Shown here in pieces: positions 22,682 through 34,448 of a stretch of DNA of 64,000 nucleotides (positions are counted from its first letter, which is position 1; every line of letters begins with the position of its first letter). Origin of the DNA: Flammula alnicola (lineage: Eukaryota; Basidiomycota; Agaricomycetes; Agaricales; Strophariaceae). The position numbers and the translations under genes are program-made. Below the pieces are notes generated by a model. The model was given only the letters and a program-made list of their open reading frames with translations, searched no databases and had not been told where the DNA came from. The stretch is taken from the NCBI GenBank assembly GCA_015499995.1, contig JADNRV010000262.1, positions 1 through 64,000 of the forward strand. Direction: 5' to 3'.

Positions 22682-24328
22682 ATGCCAGGCTTAGTTGCAC
22701 CCGAAACACCCCACTATGTTCCTGCAGCGGGAACGCAGGCTGACTGTATGTTAATTTCAGCTTGAAATACTCTCATATTTCTCCTAACCACACGGGTGAA
22801 CATAGTGGAGTACGCGGACCTCCCAATCATAGATTTGGCTGGGGCTGGGACACCCGAAGGTCGTTTAGCTCTCGCCCAACAAGCTCGCGATGCAATGGTC
22901 AATCATGGATTTTTCTATGTAATAAACCACGGATACACACCCGCACAGGTATTCCCGTTCTCTCTCGGTTCTGAAGAAGATTTCTGACTGACACATCTCA
23001 CGAACAGACTGAAAGGATATTCGACATTGCGGACGTACCATTTGCAAGAGTGAGCGACGAAGAGAAGCAGACTTATGTAGCAACAATGAAGCAGACTGGA
23101 TCATACCAAGGCTATAAGCCTCGCCAATACTGGGTTTGTCTGTGATTTCCCATAGAATCCGACCTATGCTCACGGCATGGACAGCACATCGCCAACGGTG
23201 TTCGGGACCAACTGGAGCATTATAGCTGTAAGGGTTCTTCTTTCCGCTGTCGGACTTTGACTTACCATCCTTCCTTAGTTAATCGAGATATCACCAAGCG
23301 TCAACACCCAGAACCATTGAGGCCATTCCTTCCCGAGCTCGAGGCCTTTGCCCGTCACAACCACGAAGATGTGTTGCATCCCGTTCTTAGGTCAGGACCC
23401 TGCCTGATGCCTTGCTCTCGTACATTGATGATGGACGTATTATGTAGGCTTCTTGCTCTTGGATTGGAGCTCCCAGAAGAGACTCTTGTCAACCTGCACG
23501 GCTATTCCTCGGTCGGAGAAACATCCGGTACGATTTCATTCAACTACCTTGACGATGATGTAAGCTGACAATCCATTATCAGTGCGCTTCATGAAGTAGT
23601 AAGTCGAAACTCCTCTACCTTGCATACATATTTTTCTCATTTGTTACAAAGTTATCCTCGAACGAAAGACGAAGAGCTAAAAACGAAGAGCGCGTGGCTT
23701 AAAGGACATACAGGTATGCTTTTCATTTGACCTGGGATCAATGAATTTCCGAACATCATGGCTAGATATTGGCGCGATTACTGTTCTGTACAGTCAACCC
23801 GTCGCTGCTCTCCAGATTTTAACGAAGGAAGGTTCATGGAAATGGGTCAAGCACATTGAGAATGCCCTGGTATAGTTGTCTTCACCGAGTTTGCCATATA
23901 GACTAGGTTTGCTGACCTGTAATAAAGGTCATCAACGCCGGCGATGCTATTGAATTCCTCTCAGGAGGGTTCTACCGTGCGACAATACATCGGTACGTAC
24001 ACTTCCCCTTCCCTATCCACCTCTCCACCCAGCCTAATATCTGTCGACCAGGGTTATCCAACCTCCCCCAGATCAACAAAGCTACACGCGTCTCGGAGTG
24101 TTCTACTTCGCCATGACAGATGATAACGTCAAATTGGCGCCGCTCTTGGAAAGCCCTGTGCTGCAGCGCGTTGGCATCACAAAGTCTTTGGACGGAGCCG
24201 AGCCGCCTACGATGGAGGCCTGGAGAAAAGCGAGGACGGTGGCCTATGGCCAGAGCGATCTCAAGCCGACGGAGAAGGGCGTCGAGGAGGAAGTTATTAA
24301 CGGGGTTGTGGTCAAGCATTATAATTAA
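22682..24328 (+). CDS. 2-oxoglutarate/Fe(II) dioxygenase, IPNS-like, copy 1
   Basis: About nine exons encode MPGLVAPETPHYVPAAGTQA, the DIOX_N region (YADLPIIDLAGAGTPEGRL, DAMVNHGFFYVINHGYTPAQ, RIFDIADVPFARVSDEEK) and the catalytic double-stranded beta helix. The iron ligands are visible as H-T-D in GHT/DIGAITVLY (across an intron) and the distal His in ATIHRV; the 2-oxoglutarate-binding Arg is likely in YTRLGVFYF. This is the isopenicillin-N-synthase-like class that oxidises small molecules in secondary metabolism and degradation; the substrate cannot be told. Full length of about 350 residues, with no stop in the exons read. A twin lies on the other strand at 29424-31076. Confidence 0.85.
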
Positions 24329-24342
24329 GGGAGTTCTAGATC

Positions 24343-24880
24343 TGTCATTATATCGGAACCCACCTCATCTTCGCCTGTGGCACCTTTGCCTGAGAGGAGA
24401 CCAGCCCTTCAGTCCATCTCGCTATCTGCTTTGCCTCCTCTCTTGCTTCATATTGTATTACCTCCGTTCTATTCTCCTCATACCCCTCCGGAGATCGCTT
24501 CGACTAGAGCGACCCATCTCTGGCTTCCAGAAATTGAACTACTCCAGTCTACCCTCATTGAGATGTGGCGAGCTGGCGAACCCGTTCTCTACAATTGGGT
24601 AGAGTACGTCCGAACCGGCGAGTTTCTAGTACACAAAAGATGGGCGTATTATCAGCAACCAGCAACAACATCATCGCGTGCGTTGTCGAAGTCAGTTATT
24701 TGTTGCTCGCATTCGATTCAATCTTTTAAAGGCTTCCGCAACCCCCCCTCGCATAATTGCCCCTCTATTAACAGCTTACGACATATCCTCGCAATCTAAC
24801 CACTTTGCCCAAAATTCATCTCCATGCTCCATCTGCCTTAGAATTCGCTCAAGAGATCTAAATGTTTACAACTACTACTA
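24343..24880 (+). pseudogene. Fragment of an RBR-type E3 ligase (RWD + RING start)
   Basis: The translation from 24343 reads PVAPLPERRPALQSISLSAL, PPLLLHIVLPPFYS, PPEIASTRATHLWLP and LYNWVEYVRTGEFL, the RWD-domain pattern seen in RNF14/Itt1-type proteins. After a frame change it gives PPRIIAPLLTAYDISSQSNH and NSSPCSICL, which is the linker and first RING cysteines of the same type. It stops there: no RING1, IBR or RING2 follows. It lies only in the left arm of the inverted duplication, so it came in after the duplication or was lost from the other arm. Confidence 0.68.
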
Positions 24881-25201
24881 GTATGCAAGCACATCTTCTG
24901 CCGGTGGTCGTGTCTGGAGGACTTGTGGAAGATGTGTATCGAGGAAGGCTATATACTACACCCTAAATACAGGGATAGGGTCTGATGTTGAACGTCGAGG
25001 TCGTGTGGTATGTACGTAGTTGTACTGTATGTGTCATGGTTCGTGATGGAAAGCAACTGCAAAGGAAATGTGAAAGTAAAATAAAAGCAAAATGCACACG
25101 CAAAATCCCAAGTTCATTGTTCGCTTGAATGAAGAAGATATGCAAGGTGGAGGTGTGTGAGTTACATATACAATACAAAAGCAAGCCGCAGACGAAACGA
25201 G

Positions 25202-27257
25202 TCAGAGTGGGATACTAAGACCTAAGTTATCAAGCACCTGCTCGAGATTAGGTTCGTGGCCCATAAGCAGACTCCTCTTCCCTATGCGCACGCTGCCCTG
25301 GAAAGGCAGCCCCGATAGCACGATCTCTCCGTCCTTGCGTCCCGGCCCATGCAGCGGAAGGCCTTCTACAGTAACAGTAACAGCCGCAAATCCCTGAATC
25401 CCAGCAGTAGCGCCTTCAGAGCCAAAGATTACCTGCAAGTACAATTAACACAACGCACGAAGCACGAAGCACAGGTCACGAAGAGAACAAAAACGGACCT
25501 TGCCAACGAAATTACTAAACTCCTTCTGTCGTCCAGGCAGGACTTCGAGGGGCACGTCGACAACTTTGGCAGAGATCGCATACGCAGCCCCGTCGCCCTC
25601 CTCTGCAGTCGCTGGCACGCTGACCGCCGGCAACCAACTGTCCGGCCGGATATGTCCAAACGCGTGTTCTGGGAGCGGGTCGGGAAGCGGCGGCTCTTCA
25701 GGCAGGTCTGGATCCGCATGTTTCTTCTTGTTCTTGTCCATTAATACCCCTTGGACTTGGATAGGGCCGGGCGAGGGCGGCACTTCCCCATCAAAGATCA
25801 ACACATCCGGGAGCACGCGCAAGATGTCCAGCCCGACGTGCATCCCCGCTGGGAGCACCACGCGCCCTTGCACGATCCCGCTCGCGAGGAACACGCTGCC
25901 CGTCGGCTTGATCTTCATGTCCTTGATTGTGACATTGCGCAGGATCTGCGGGCGTGGGATGGGTGCGGGGAACTCTGCCTCCACCGCGTACGCCGGTGGC
26001 AGCAGAGGCGACGAGACGAGGATGGTGTTCGGTTCGCCTGACAGGTAGCGCGTGACGAAGCTGGAGATGACTGAGAAGGATTTCGTGGATATGGGCAGTA
26101 CGCTGCCGTCTAGGAAGAGCGTGATGTTCGGGTGTGTGAGCGTGAATGGCACGCTTGAGACGGAGGCGAGGGGGATGGGGGTTGTGTCGTTCTTGTTAGG
26201 CACGGATATCACGAATGGGAGAGAGGGTACTGAGAGGTTGAAGGACGGCGAGGCGGGGTTGAGCACGCTGGCAGTCGCGTGCAGTATCAGTTTGTCGGGC
26301 TCTGAAGAAACATTAAACGATTTGAGGGTGATCAGGTTGGCAATGGACGGAAAAGGTACATTTTTTCCTGGATGAGGCAGGCCTGGTATCGAGGGAACTG
26401 TATTATGCGTTAGTCATGAAGACGTCGAGCAAAGTAGTTTCGTACTCACGTCTGATGTGTATCGAGGTGCGGATGTTCGAGAGCTTGCCACGGAAATTGC
26501 TCCGCCACGACTCGGAATTCAGCCCTCCGCCACGAATCGTTGCCTGTCCGACCTCTGCACGCACCGCCAGTGCTCCACGACGCCACGAATCCTTCAAGAA
26601 TTGCAGAACCACGGTGCTGTTTGACGTCAGTCGCACATGCACGGGCCTAGACACCGGGGTCAACCAGGACATATCCTTCGGAGGGTCAACGGACAGCGGA
26701 AGTTCGATGGGTGGGATATCCAGATACACGAGTGTCACCGACGTGTCGTACTCTGGCGTTATCCTGATTGTCGTCATATTGACCGACACTCTGTCGAGCG
26801 TGCGCACGCTCCACCGCCCAATCGTCTTCCATATATCTCGAAAGACGCCGTCGTCGGGGTCACTCCCGATGTCAATGGCCCGACCAGCGTCTATCCCAAT
26901 TCTGCCCCGCACGTTGAGCCACACCCCATCATCCGTGATGTTTAGAACGTCCACCCTGTCCGGTCCTGCAAACACCAGGTCGTCGTTGAGGATGTCCTCT
27001 GGCTTTAAATGAGAGGCCCGAGATGCATACGACCATGCGAGAAGAGCAATTATAACGAATCCGAGAATGCAAATAGAGAGCGAAATGAGAAAAACGGTGG
27101 TTAGTGTCGAACGAAGGCGTCGTCTCGAGTCTGCTGGGACAGTTGCCTCTTCTATGGCTGTCGATGACGAACCCAACAGTGGCGTCCGTTCTGTGGGCTC
27201 CAACGCTCGTCCTTTGCCTTTATCGACATGGGCTGGGAGTTGTTCTACGGTGTTCAT
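25202..27257 (-). CDS. Tag1/YLR173W-like vacuolar membrane protein (DUF3712 type)
   Basis: Three exons: 27257 to about 26450, about 26403 to 25499, and about 25436 to 25202. A cytosolic N-terminus contains an ERTPLLG di-leucine-type sorting signal. One transmembrane helix follows at residues 50-75 (FLISLSICILGFVIIALLAW). The rest, roughly 550 residues, is a lumenal-type beta-rich region (VLNITDDGVWLNVRGRIGID, IRITPEYDTSVTLVYLD, VTIKDMKIKPTGSVFLASG). This plan is that of fungal Tag1-like proteins of the vacuole membrane, tied to autophagy control in yeast; the assignment is by architecture and should be taken as moderate. The 3' exon is copied, inverted, at 28880-29040. Confidence 0.66.
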
Positions 27258-27650
27258 GGTCAGTAACGGTCAGTGAGCTTGGGCAAGCTCTGCTCAGTGC
27301 TGGATGGCGCACGTTGTTTGAAATAACCAGGATTGCCAAACTAACACATCCCAAATAGGTACATGTCTCCTTTCCTCAACAATTCCTCAAGTCATCGAGC
27401 TTCGAACGCAACACGGTGAACCCTAGACTCGAGCCCATTCTACTTGTGAACGAATATCTACGGCTAGACTAGTAAAAATCGATGACAAGTATTTTTTTCC
27501 AGACTCGATTGAGACCTCTGGGTCGAGACTACACTTCCAGCCCAATCGCACCGAATCCTCGCGGAATCCTCGCCTGGTCGTTTGACGTACGATGCTTCTC
27601 TTCATTCCTCGTATGAGCACCCTCAAGGCTGATACTCTCTGCTAGTCACC

Positions 27651-28596
27651 ATGTTACCATCTGACTTCGGATTTCTCGCCAACGACGATCTACCGCCTCG
27701 CGAGGATATCGTAGCCATATGTAGCAAGGCGGGAGAGCGCCGCGGAATCCCCCTGCGCAACCAGCCTGGCGAGTTCATCGCCTGGGTTAAATATGGCCCG
27801 AACGTCACCATAGACGAGGCGCTAACCCAAGACTGGGTCGCAAAGAGCCTTAAAGCCACACTAGACGGCACCGTACGGGTTCCTCGGGTCTACGACGCCT
27901 TCTCAGTCACCACCCCCGACTGGCCCATCGGATTTATAGTTATGGAGTACATCAACGCTCCAGATTGCACCAAGAAAGACGTCAAGCTTGTAGCACAGGC
28001 CGTTCAGGCGCTTATTAGCGTCCGAGGTCCAAGCTCTGCTCCCGGGCACGTCGGTGGAGGTCCCGTCGTACACAACTTCTTCGTCGATGACTGGACGCCT
28101 CCTTTCAGGTACAAGACGGTCGATGAGCTGGAGCAACATATAAACGGAGTAAGGGAGCACTAATTTCCCAGTACGCCTAGATGACTTACGGCCATGGTAG
28201 ATCCTCAAGGTTGGGGGTGACCCTAGGCGGGTTAGCTTAGTGGCTGATGCCAGCGATGGTCTTTACCTTTGCCCTTGCGATATAAATCCCGGCAATTTCA
28301 AGAAGCTTTCAAATGGTGAGGTAGTGGCACTGGACTTTCGTGCCTCGTGCTTCTTGCCTCCCTCCTTTTTCGCCGTCGCGATGGCGAAGGCAGAAGACGA
28401 CTTCACTGAGAAGGTGGCCAGGCATGTCAAGTATCTGAAATCGGACGATGTCGCGGCGATGAAGTCCGCCTCTTATTCTCTGGTTCCCTACGGAAGAAAC
28501 GATATTGGTCAGCCTGACAGCTTTTCATTTTACCTAGACTGACTTCATGACTGGACAGGTGCTCCCAACTGCCTCCGCCAGCCCAAGGGACTCTAA
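27651..28596 (+). CDS. APH-like small-molecule kinase family protein
   Basis: Three exons (27651-28148, 28201-28507, 28559-28596) join in phase to give 280 residues. Landmarks of the aminoglycoside-phosphotransferase/choline-kinase fold are seen: a hinge IGFIVMEYINAPDC, a catalytic loop LCPCDINPGNF (the D..P.N pattern, with Cys in place of the usual His) and a metal-binding DFRASCFLP in the DFG position. Members of this family are many in mushrooms and mostly of unknown substrate. The catalytic Asp and Asn are kept, so activity is possible. It sits in the unique core between the two arms of the inverted duplication, divergent to the Tag1-like gene. Confidence 0.78.
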
Positions 28597-28879
28597 CGCA
28601 GTGACCGTCTTCTGTAATCTACGCTCGCCATGCATCTTCTTGTGATGAATTTCTGTTGCTGCGACTGTTATCCTTGATTGGCCATCTTTAGTTACGCGTC
28701 TTCCAACTATGATCATTGCTGCCCGTGAAAAAGCTCGCTCGAAGTATAAGAGCTAAGTTCTCTTATCGTTTTATTCTAAGCACTCCTGCCGCTGCGTGTC
28801 CGATACCGCCGGGTAAGCAGGCCACTCCATCTGGTCCCGTTTGCTACTACTCTAAACCTATCAAACAGCGCCTGGATCG

Positions 28880-29040
28880 TCCGTGGAACGCCACCGCCGC
28901 GACCGGGACGCAAGGAAGGGGAGATCGTCTTCTCCGGGCTGCCTTTCCAGGGCAACGTGCGCATAGGGTGGAGTCTGCTTATGGGCCACGAACCTAATCT
29001 CGAGCAGGTGCTTGATGTTAACCCGGTCTTAGTATCCCCC
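28880..29040 (+). pseudogene. Inverted copy of the Tag1-like gene 3' exon
   Basis: Encodes PGRKEGEIVFSGLPFQGNVR and LLMGHEPNLEQVLD, nearly identical to the last exon at 25202-25436 on the other strand. No other exon of the gene is present, so this is a truncated by-product of the inverted duplication and marks its inner border. Confidence 0.75.
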
Positions 29041-29423
29041 TCTGATTCACCTGCGGCTTACTTTTGTATTATATATTTAACTCGCACACCTCACTTTCTT
29101 TCTACCTTGGATATCTTCCGGTCCTTCTTCATTCGAGCGAACAATGAACTTGGGACTTTGCGTGTGTATTTTGCTTTCTTTTCACTTTCACATTTCCTTT
29201 GCAGTTGCGTTCCACCACGAACCATGACACATACAGTACAACTACGTACCACACGACCTCAACGTCCAACACCGATCGTATCCCTGTATTTAGGGTGTAC
29301 TACATAATTAGCTCATAGAATGGATGTATTATTGTTGACCTTAGTCTCAACTTTAACAACATCAGACTTTTATTCGATATCGAATATTTCATGTTTCCGA
29401 GCAATCCTCTGCGCCGCTTTGCC

Positions 29424-31076
29424 TTAATTATAATGCTTGACCACAACCCCGTTAATGACTTCCTCCTCGACGCCCTTCTCCGTCGGCTTGAGATCGCTCT
29501 GGCCATAGGCTGCCGTCCTCCCTTTCCTCCAGGCCTCCATCGTAGGCGGCTCGGCTCCGTCCAAAGACTTTGTGACTCCAACGCGCTGCAGCACGGGGCT
29601 TTCCAAGAGCGGCGCCAATGTGACGTTATCATCTGTCATGGCGAAGTAGAACACTCCGAGACGCGTGTAGCTTTGTTGATCTGGAGGAGGTTGGATGACC
29701 CTGATACTAGTATTAGGCTGGGTGGAGAGGCGGATAGGGAAGTGTACGTACCGATGTATTGTCGCGCGGTAGAATCCTCCTGAGAGAAATTCAAGAGCAT
29801 CGCCGGCGTTGATGACCTTTATTATAATATAGGTCAGCAAACCTAGTCTATATGGCAAACTCGGTGAAGACACTATACCAGGGCGTTCTCGATGTGCTTG
29901 ACCCATTTCCACGAACCATCTTTCGTCAAAATCTGGAGAGCAGCGACGGGTTGACTGTACAGAACAGTAATCGTGCCAAAATCTAGCCATGATGTTCGGA
30001 AATTCATCGATCCCAGGTCAAATGAAAAGCATACCCGTATGTCCTTTAAGCCACACGTTTTTCGTTTTTAGCTCTTCGTCTTTCGTCCGAGGATAACTTT
30101 TGTAACAAAATGTGAGGAAAAGATTTATGCAGGGTGGAAGAGTTTCGACTTACTACTTCATGAAGCGCACTGATAATGGATCGTCAGCCCACATTATCGT
30201 CCAGGTAGTTGAAACGACATCGTACCGTATGTTTCTCCGACCGAAGAATATCCATGCAGGTTGACAAGAGTCTCTTCTGGGAGCTCCAAGCCAAGAGCAA
30301 GAAGCCTACATAATAGGTCCATCATCAATATACGCGAACAAGGCATCAGGCAGGGTCCTGACCTAAGAACGGGATGCAACACATCCTCGTGGTTGTGACG
30401 GGCAAAGGCCTCTATCTCGGGGAGGAAAGGTCTCAGTGGTTCTGGGTGTTGACGCTTGGTGATATCTCGATTAACTAAGGAAAGCATTGAGCGAAGATTT
30501 GATAGCGGAAAGAGGAAGTGTAGCCTCACGGTTATAGTGTTCCAGTTGGTCCCGAACACCATTGGCGATGTGCTATTCGTGCCATGAGCATACGACGTAA
30601 TTCAATGGGAAAGCACAGACAAACCCAGTATTGGCGAGGCTTGTAGCCTTGGTATGACCCACTCTGCTTCATTGCTGCTACATAAGTCTGCTTCTCTTCG
30701 TCGCTCACTCTCGCAAATGGTACGTCCGCAATGTCGAATATCCTTTGCGTCTGTTCGTGAGATGCGTCAGTCAGAAAACATCTTCAGAGCCGAGAGAGAA
30801 CGGGCGTACCTGTGCGGGTGTGTATCCATGATTTATTACATAGAAAAATCCATGATTGACCATTGCATCGCGAGCTTGTTGGGCGAGAGCTAAACGACCT
30901 TCGGGTGTCCCAGCCCCAGCCAAATCTATGATTGGGAGGTCCGCATACTCCACTATGTTCAACCGGTTAGTTAGGAGCCATATGAGAGTATTTCAGGCTG
31001 AAATTAACATACAGTCAGCCTGTGTTCCCGGTGCAGGAACATAGTGGGGCGTTTCGGGTGCAACTAGGCCTGGCAT
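29424..31076 (-). CDS. 2-oxoglutarate/Fe(II) dioxygenase, IPNS-like, copy 2
   Basis: Same exon pattern as copy 1, read from the ATG at 31076 to the stop at 29424. It keeps YADLPIIDLAGAGTPEGRL, the H-T-D iron ligands split by an intron, ATIHRV and TRLGVFYF. Changes against copy 1 are scattered single substitutions (PEIEAF for PELEAF, DALEFLSGG for DAIEFLSGG). I see no in-frame stop in the main exons. Both copies may be expressed; whether they share a substrate is unknown. Confidence 0.82.
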
Positions 31077-31400
31077 TGGTGGTAGTAGTGGCAAGGGTGG
31101 GTATCCATTGGATTCCGAGAGAAGAGCTCTATGTTTCCGATGGTCAGGTGCGCCATTCAGCGACAATTATCAGTCGAAATGACGCCATCCACAACCCACC
31201 ATGGGAGAAAGATGCACCTTACACAAAAGTAGACACCTTCGTCAGGAGACGACAGTGATTTTGATATCATAATTGGATGTCGCTATCATAGAGTCTGGGA
31301 AGTTCGTGGGCCATTGGATTTCGATAGCCTGCGACAGACTGGAATTTAGACAAGTCATGGTTTATTTAAGAGCTCGTTCTTTCTCCAGGCAGTGGCACTG

Positions 31401-32341
31401 GGTTTCCCGCTGATCACCACGTGATCGCTATCTCGCGCCATTTTTATTTTTCGCTTTTGACGTTCTTTCCTTTCTCCAGAGTCCAGGTAAGACCCTGGTA
31501 AGTATCGTGGTGCGGTAAGGCGATACTTCTCCCAAAATCCGTTCCCGACGCCCACAGATGCAAAATATCTCCACCAGACTCTTAAATTTCCACCAAGTAT
31601 ACTCTCAACACTTGAACCCAATCCGAGGACTCGGAATCCTTACCATGGGCTTGTGCAATATTCCCGGAAGAATTGCGATGCAAACAGGGGAGCAATCATG
31701 CATCGATAAGGAGTTATTTTGGTAGAAGATTCAAGGCAGCATGTTTCCGCTATTTTCTGCTTCGGCTAATTCTCTCTTTTTCATCTACCCATGAAATCCC
31801 TTCTATTCTCTCTGGCGCACTGCTATAAATCCTGCGTAGCTTAGTGAGACTTGAGTTGATTCTCTCAAGTCTTTCGTTATCGAGTCAAGCCGCAGCTCAC
31901 GGCGATTATTTTCGTTGTTTGGTTCTAGAAGCTCCAAGCTCCATGATACTGAATGAATGATGTATCATCGACATCCAAACGGGGGAAAACGCCGGGTATC
32001 ATGGAGGTAAGTATGATAGGTAGTATGTGTTTGTGGATATACTTACCCACAGCTTGTCATTGTCCAGTGTTGTTACAATCGGAGACCATCACTTCTATCA
32101 TACGCAGCCGAAAGATTCTGCCTCTCGCCTCCGAAGACCTTAAAATATGTATGAGGCTGGACACGACACTTGATGCTGATGGGAAAGTTTCCGCCATTCT
32201 GGTTTCTTGACTTACGACATGGACCTAAACCACATCATATAAGGGTAAGCAATAGCATCGCGATCGATTTGCGCCCCTCCACTTACGAGTTAGTCAACCT
32301 GCGTTGTTGCGTTCCTGAGAGGCCGGAACCTCGCCGACATC
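31401..32341. other. Intergenic
   Basis: 940 bp between the right duplication arm and the seven-helix gene. Several short frames with splice-like sites are present near 31950-32210 but none joins convincingly to the downstream gene. Confidence 0.35.
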
Positions 32342-33677
32342 ATGAGTTACGGGTCTCCACTAAATGGAACATACTATGGCCCAAACGAGTCAGCCACAGA
32401 TATCTTTCTCGAGCGAGGATTCATTGCTGGGGGGTTTCTCAGTGGAGTAGGATACGGTAAGTGTCCCCTTTTGACGATTGACCGTCATCCTTTTAACAAA
32501 TTATAACTCAACGATATGCAGGCATCCAATTAACGCTGTACATATCATGCGCGATGTTTCTGTGGAACGCGCGGCACAGGCAGGGCAGGCGGTTTATGGT
32601 CCTGCTGGGTTACATCACCACCCTCATCATCATCGCGACCATGTTCGCTGCCGTGCAAGCTCGTACGACGGAAGAAACATACATCGACAACCGAAATTAT
32701 CCTGGCGGACCATGGGCATATTTCTTGTCTACACAATACCTCCCCATAAACGTTATGTTTTACTCGACATTCATCGCAGGGACCTTCCTTGCTGATTTGC
32801 TCATGGTGCGTGGAAAGCCCGTCTCTCCGTCGTGAAGTCCTGTTGAACCCATCCGTCATATCCATAGCTTTGGCGATGCTGGATTATTCTGAGCGCATCA
32901 GGAACAATCCTGGCATATATGATCGTGGCGTTTCCTGCTACCATGATCCTCGGGTCCTTCGGTCAGTTTTCTCTCACTGAAACATATCGTTCTGCTCGAA
33001 TTCTCATGTGGTTGCTAGTAATGGGAATTCTTTGGACCATCGAATCTACTAAACCTGGACTTTCGTTATACAACAACCTTCCTTTGAAGTATGGAACTGC
33101 CTACTACGTCCTCTCAGTTAGCGCCAACATCATCCTCACCATTATTATTACCGTTCAACTGCTTAATTTCCGTCGACGCATTGTGAGGTCCCAGTCCCCC
33201 GATCATGGACAGAAATACTTCTCCCTCGCCACTATAATGATCGAATCCGCCGCTCTCTACTCAGGCTTCGGGATCATCTTCATTGTCACCTACGCCCTGA
33301 ATAACCCACTCAATCAAATCTTTCTCTTCGTCGCCAATTCGTCGCAGGTATAGTGTAATTCTTGTCTAGAAAAGACTTGGTCGCTAACGAAGTCTAAACC
33401 CTGGTAGCAAATTGCGGGCTATTTGATTATATACCGAGTGGCTCAAGGATCTGCGTGGAGCCAAAGGACTCTCGCTGACCAAGAAAAAATCCAGTCGCAA
33501 ACACTGCGTTTTAATCATAACAGTACAATGCAAGACAGCTATCGCCCTACTGCAACGACAGCTTCGGAGAACGCGGCACCATCTGGTTTCAACTCCCCTT
33601 TGAAATTATCGTTGTTGAAGGAATCAAGCTCTTCTCACTTCGGGGTCACCGCTGGAAACGAAAAAGGGATCGAATAG
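32342..33677 (+). CDS. Seven-helix membrane protein, Agaricomycete-expanded type
   Basis: Four exons (32342-32456, 32522-32805, 32868-33347, 33408-33677), all in phase, give 382 residues. The short outside N-terminus has glycosylation sites (SPLNGTYYGPNESATD). Seven hydrophobic segments follow, among them GGFLSGVGYGIQLTLYISC, FMVLLGYITTLIIIATMFA, GTILAYMIVAFPATMILGS, ILMWLLVMGILW, AYYVLSVSANIILTIIIT and GFGIIFIVTYAL. The inside tail of about 75 residues is Ser/Thr-rich. The helix plan fits a large group of unnamed mushroom membrane proteins sometimes likened to receptors; no ligand or G-protein link can be claimed. Confidence 0.78.
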
Positions 33678-34448
33678 AAGTTCAGATGCTTACGATGAAT
33701 CACCAGAGTCCAAGGTTTACTAGTAAGTCGTCCTTTTATTTACCTACGTGCGATGATCCACTGAACCTATATACAGTGGATTTTCTCCTGCACGATTAAC
33801 GAGATGAAGCAGAACTGGATGTTACTAGTAGGTGGGACCATCGTTGCCTTGGATGCGGTTTGGAGTTCGCCCACTGCCGACCACAGTCAATGGCGTTGTA
33901 TACCTAGTTGTCGTTTGAGTTAAATGGGTATTTATGTATGTAAGCGAGCGTTATCTCTGTCCGTCGTATGTATGTATGTATGTACAATAAAAATATAACA
34001 TGCCTCTGAAGTCCGCTGCCACATTGTGCACCCACGGCCTTCCCTGCCACTGTCAAGCTTATCTCCAATCACTCAGGGCAACAGCCTGGAACCTGAGCGA
34101 GGGCGGGCTCGGAGTATGGCCATCGTGAAACCTTTATCGAATAAGGAAAGATAGACCAAGCGCCTGGTCCGCGGACCGCAGGAAGTAAGAAAGAAGTTGA
34201 CACATGCATATGCTCGAAGGGTATTTGTGTGTATGTTGAAGTGAATGGAGCAATATGCATATGGGCATGGAGGGAGCCGCAGCTGTGTGACGCATAACCT
34301 TCTGCCAGTGATGGCACTGAAAGACACCGGTAGTTCCTGAAAACAATTATATATCAGGTAAAACCTGAAAGCAGCTCAACCATTCCCCCTAGGTGACGCT
34401 GAAGACGGCTCACGGTCCCTTAGGATCCTTACTTCCACACGCAGCGCT
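33678..34448. other. Intergenic with GTAT microsatellite
   Basis: Holds a (GTAT)n repeat at 33966-33984 followed by an AATAAAA that may serve 3' end formation. No gene supported. Confidence 0.5.

Larger units (their letters stand above)
22360..25340 (+). repeat. Left arm of inverted segmental duplication
   Basis: Matches 28880-31400 in reverse orientation. Shared parts are the upstream flank, the whole dioxygenase gene, the stretch around 24955-25200 and the 3' end of the Tag1-like gene. The left arm has about 610 bp extra (24343-24950), with the ubiquitin-ligase fragment, absent from the right arm. Borders were judged by eye. Confidence 0.8.
28880..31400 (-). repeat. Right arm of inverted segmental duplication
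   Basis: Inverted counterpart of 22360-25340 without the 610 bp ubiquitin-ligase insert. Similarity is clear through introns as well as exons, which points to DNA-level duplication. Confidence 0.8.

Noticed and set aside
22682..31076. Secondary-metabolite gene cluster around the dioxygenases
   Set aside because: No synthase, terpene cyclase, P450 or transporter lies between or beside them; two copies of one enzyme are not a cluster.
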